5,910 nt of DNA from a bacterium (GTDB lineage: Bacteria; Dependentiae; Babeliae; Babeliales; RVW-14): NCBI GenBank assembly GCA_010027825.1, contig RGUK01000105.1, positions 1-5,910 on the forward strand, given 5' to 3'. How positions within the stretch are numbered: the first letter of the stretch is position 1; each line of letters begins with the position of its first letter. The notes under the pieces were generated by a model. That model did not search any database. It was not told the DNA's origin and saw only the letters and a list, made by a program, of their open reading frames with translations. Of this stretch, positions 4,796 through 5,910 are shown one piece after another. The position numbers and the translations under genes were made by a program.

Positions 4796-5910
4796 ATGAA
4801 CGCACGTTTCCTCAACGAAGCACGTGAGATCGAGACCAGATGGTCCAAGCCTCTTCGTAACGGCAAGTCGATGCTTGATGGCATCACCGACCGCTACGAG
4901 AGAGCTTCTGCCGCTGTTCTTCTCGAAAATCAACGTCTTATGAACGAAGCTATGACCGACAGTGGTGACATTTCGCAATTCAAAAGAATTTCGATACCAC
5001 TCGTCCGTCGTATCTATCCACAATTGATCGCCAACAAAATCGTTTCGGTCCAACCATTACTTGGCCCAACCGGTTTGGTCTACTATCTCCGTTTTAGATA
5101 CTCTTCAAACAAGGGTGCTATGCGTGGTGCTGACCTCAATAGCGGCTTTCCAAGCGACGACGCAACATCGTTACAACAACTTGCTAGCGGTGATGGCAAT
5201 TTAGACATCTTCTACACTCATCAATTTGTTCAAAATGAAACAAGTTCGACTGATGCTGGCGGAGATACAACTTCAGTGTATGCTCCACTTGAGCACACTC
5301 CAGTTCTTGCCGGAACCGTGACTGGCACCGTTTATGACGGCTCAGTTGCTGTTCAAACATTTGTTGTTGCCGAGAATGGTACTTTCACCTTCACCGACAT
5401 CGGAACCCCATCTGCTAAAGCAACTGGCGGCACCGTTGATCTTGTGACTGGCGAAATGACCCTTACTTGGAACAACGATCCAGGTGCTAACAATGTTGTT
5501 GTTTCATATGAATACAACATGGAATGCAATCAAGATCTGCCTGAAGTCAACCTCGTTGTTGAATCAGAAGAAATTGCTGCTAAGACTCGTAAGTTGAAGG
5601 CTGCTTGGAGCTATGAAGCCCAACAAGATCTTCGCTCACAGCATAACCTCGACGCCGAAGCCGAACTCACCGCAGTTCTCGCTCAGGAAATAAATTTGGA
5701 GATAGATAGAGAGGTGCTAACTGACCTTCGTAATAACGCTGGTACAGTGGCTGTGTGGGATTTCAATACTGCTCTCGGTGACACCATCAAAGAGAAGTAT
5801 GAATCACTCTACGTGAAGGTTGTTGAAGTCAGCAACGTTGTGCATCGTAAGACACTTCGTGGTGGCTGCAACTGGCTCGTGACTTCACCTGAAGTTGCAT
5901 CAGTTTTCGA
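4796..5910 (+). CDS. 23: Major capsid protein, T4 gp23-like, 3' truncated by window edge
   Basis: The first 371 residues of the HK97-fold shell protein are present; the frame runs open off the end. Conserved blocks: I67-P-L-V-R-R-I-Y-P-Q-L-I (67-78), then V-Q-P-L-L-G-P-T-G-L-V-Y-Y-L-R (85-99), equivalent to T4 'MVRRAIPNLIAFDICGVQPMNSPTGQVFALR'; then V-V-E-S-E-E-I-A-A-K-T-R-K-L-K-A-A-W-S (254-272) with D-L-R-S-Q-H-N-L-D-A-E-A-E-L (278-291) and E-I-N-L-E-I-D-R-E-V (298-307), the gp23 spine-helix region. The N-terminal part before the first block is only about 62 residues, against roughly 90 in T4. L42-L43-E44 fits the gp21 cleavage rule and could mark the mature N-terminus; this is inference. 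Between about 173 and 243 lies a Thr/Val/Gly-rich beta domain. Codon use favours C-ending codons more than upstream genes, as expected for a very highly expressed protein. Confidence 0.97.
   Translation, partial: MNARFLNEAREIETRWSKPLRNGKSMLDGITDRYERASAAVLLENQRLMNEAMTDSGDISQFKRISIPLVRRIYPQLIANKIVSVQPLLGPTGLVYYLRFRYSSNKGAMRGADLNSGFPSDDATSLQQLASGDGNLDIFYTHQFVQNETSSTDAGGDTTSVYAPLEHTPVLAGTVTGTVYDGSVAVQTFVVAENGTFTFTDIGTPSAKATGGTVDLVTGEMTLTWNNDPGANNVVVSYEYNMECNQDLPEVNLVVESEEIAAKTRKLKAAWSYEAQQDLRSQHNLDAEAELTAVLAQEINLEIDREVLTDLRNNAGTVAVWDFNTALGDTIKEKYESLYVKVVEVSNVVHRKTLRGGCNWLVTSPEVASVF

Overview
The window reads as the head-morphogenesis module of a T4-like tailed phage (myovirus), probably from an uncultured or distant T4 relative. 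It is AT-rich and densely packed, with T4-style late promoter octamers. The gene order is portal, then a prohead-core-type protein, then prohead protease, scaffold and major capsid protein, which parallels T4 20-67-68-21-22-23. The gp21 and gp23 homologues are recognisable from motifs. gp22 is supported by composition and position. The portal is represented only by its C-terminal end. The host cannot be told from the sequence.

Layout. Positions 1-618 hold the end of the portal gene, with a 3x24-bp in-frame repeat in its tail. A 62-residue zinc-ribbon protein (615-803) overlaps it through ATGA. A minus-strand gene (800-1147) converges on the zinc-ribbon gene with a 4-base stop overlap. The gap 1148-1314 carries two divergent late promoters: TATAAATA reading left at 1220-1213 and AATAAATA reading right at 1249-1256. 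The right-hand operon follows: a 607-residue protein (1315-3138) containing a gp67-like segment, gp21 protease (3158-3853), gp22 scaffold (3853-4749) and gp23 major capsid (4796 to the window end, truncated).

How the parts work together. In T4 the portal nucleates the prohead. gp22 and the small core proteins form the inner scaffold around which gp23 assembles, and gp21 inside the prohead then cuts scaffold, core proteins and the gp23 N-terminus before DNA packaging. Tight spacing, Shine-Dalgarno sites and a TAATG junction between 21 and 22 suggest one late transcript from about 1262 onward.

The least ordinary parts lie between 20 and 21. They are the small zinc-ribbon gene, the reversed gene with its own perfect late promoter and an N-terminus resembling the T4 capsid-targeting sequence plus an L-x-E cleavage site, and the large 607-residue protein that appears to embed a gp67-like unit among repeats. 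The remainder is a fairly standard T4-like head cluster, and I see no sign of a wholly new system such as a defence island, CRISPR array or integrase.
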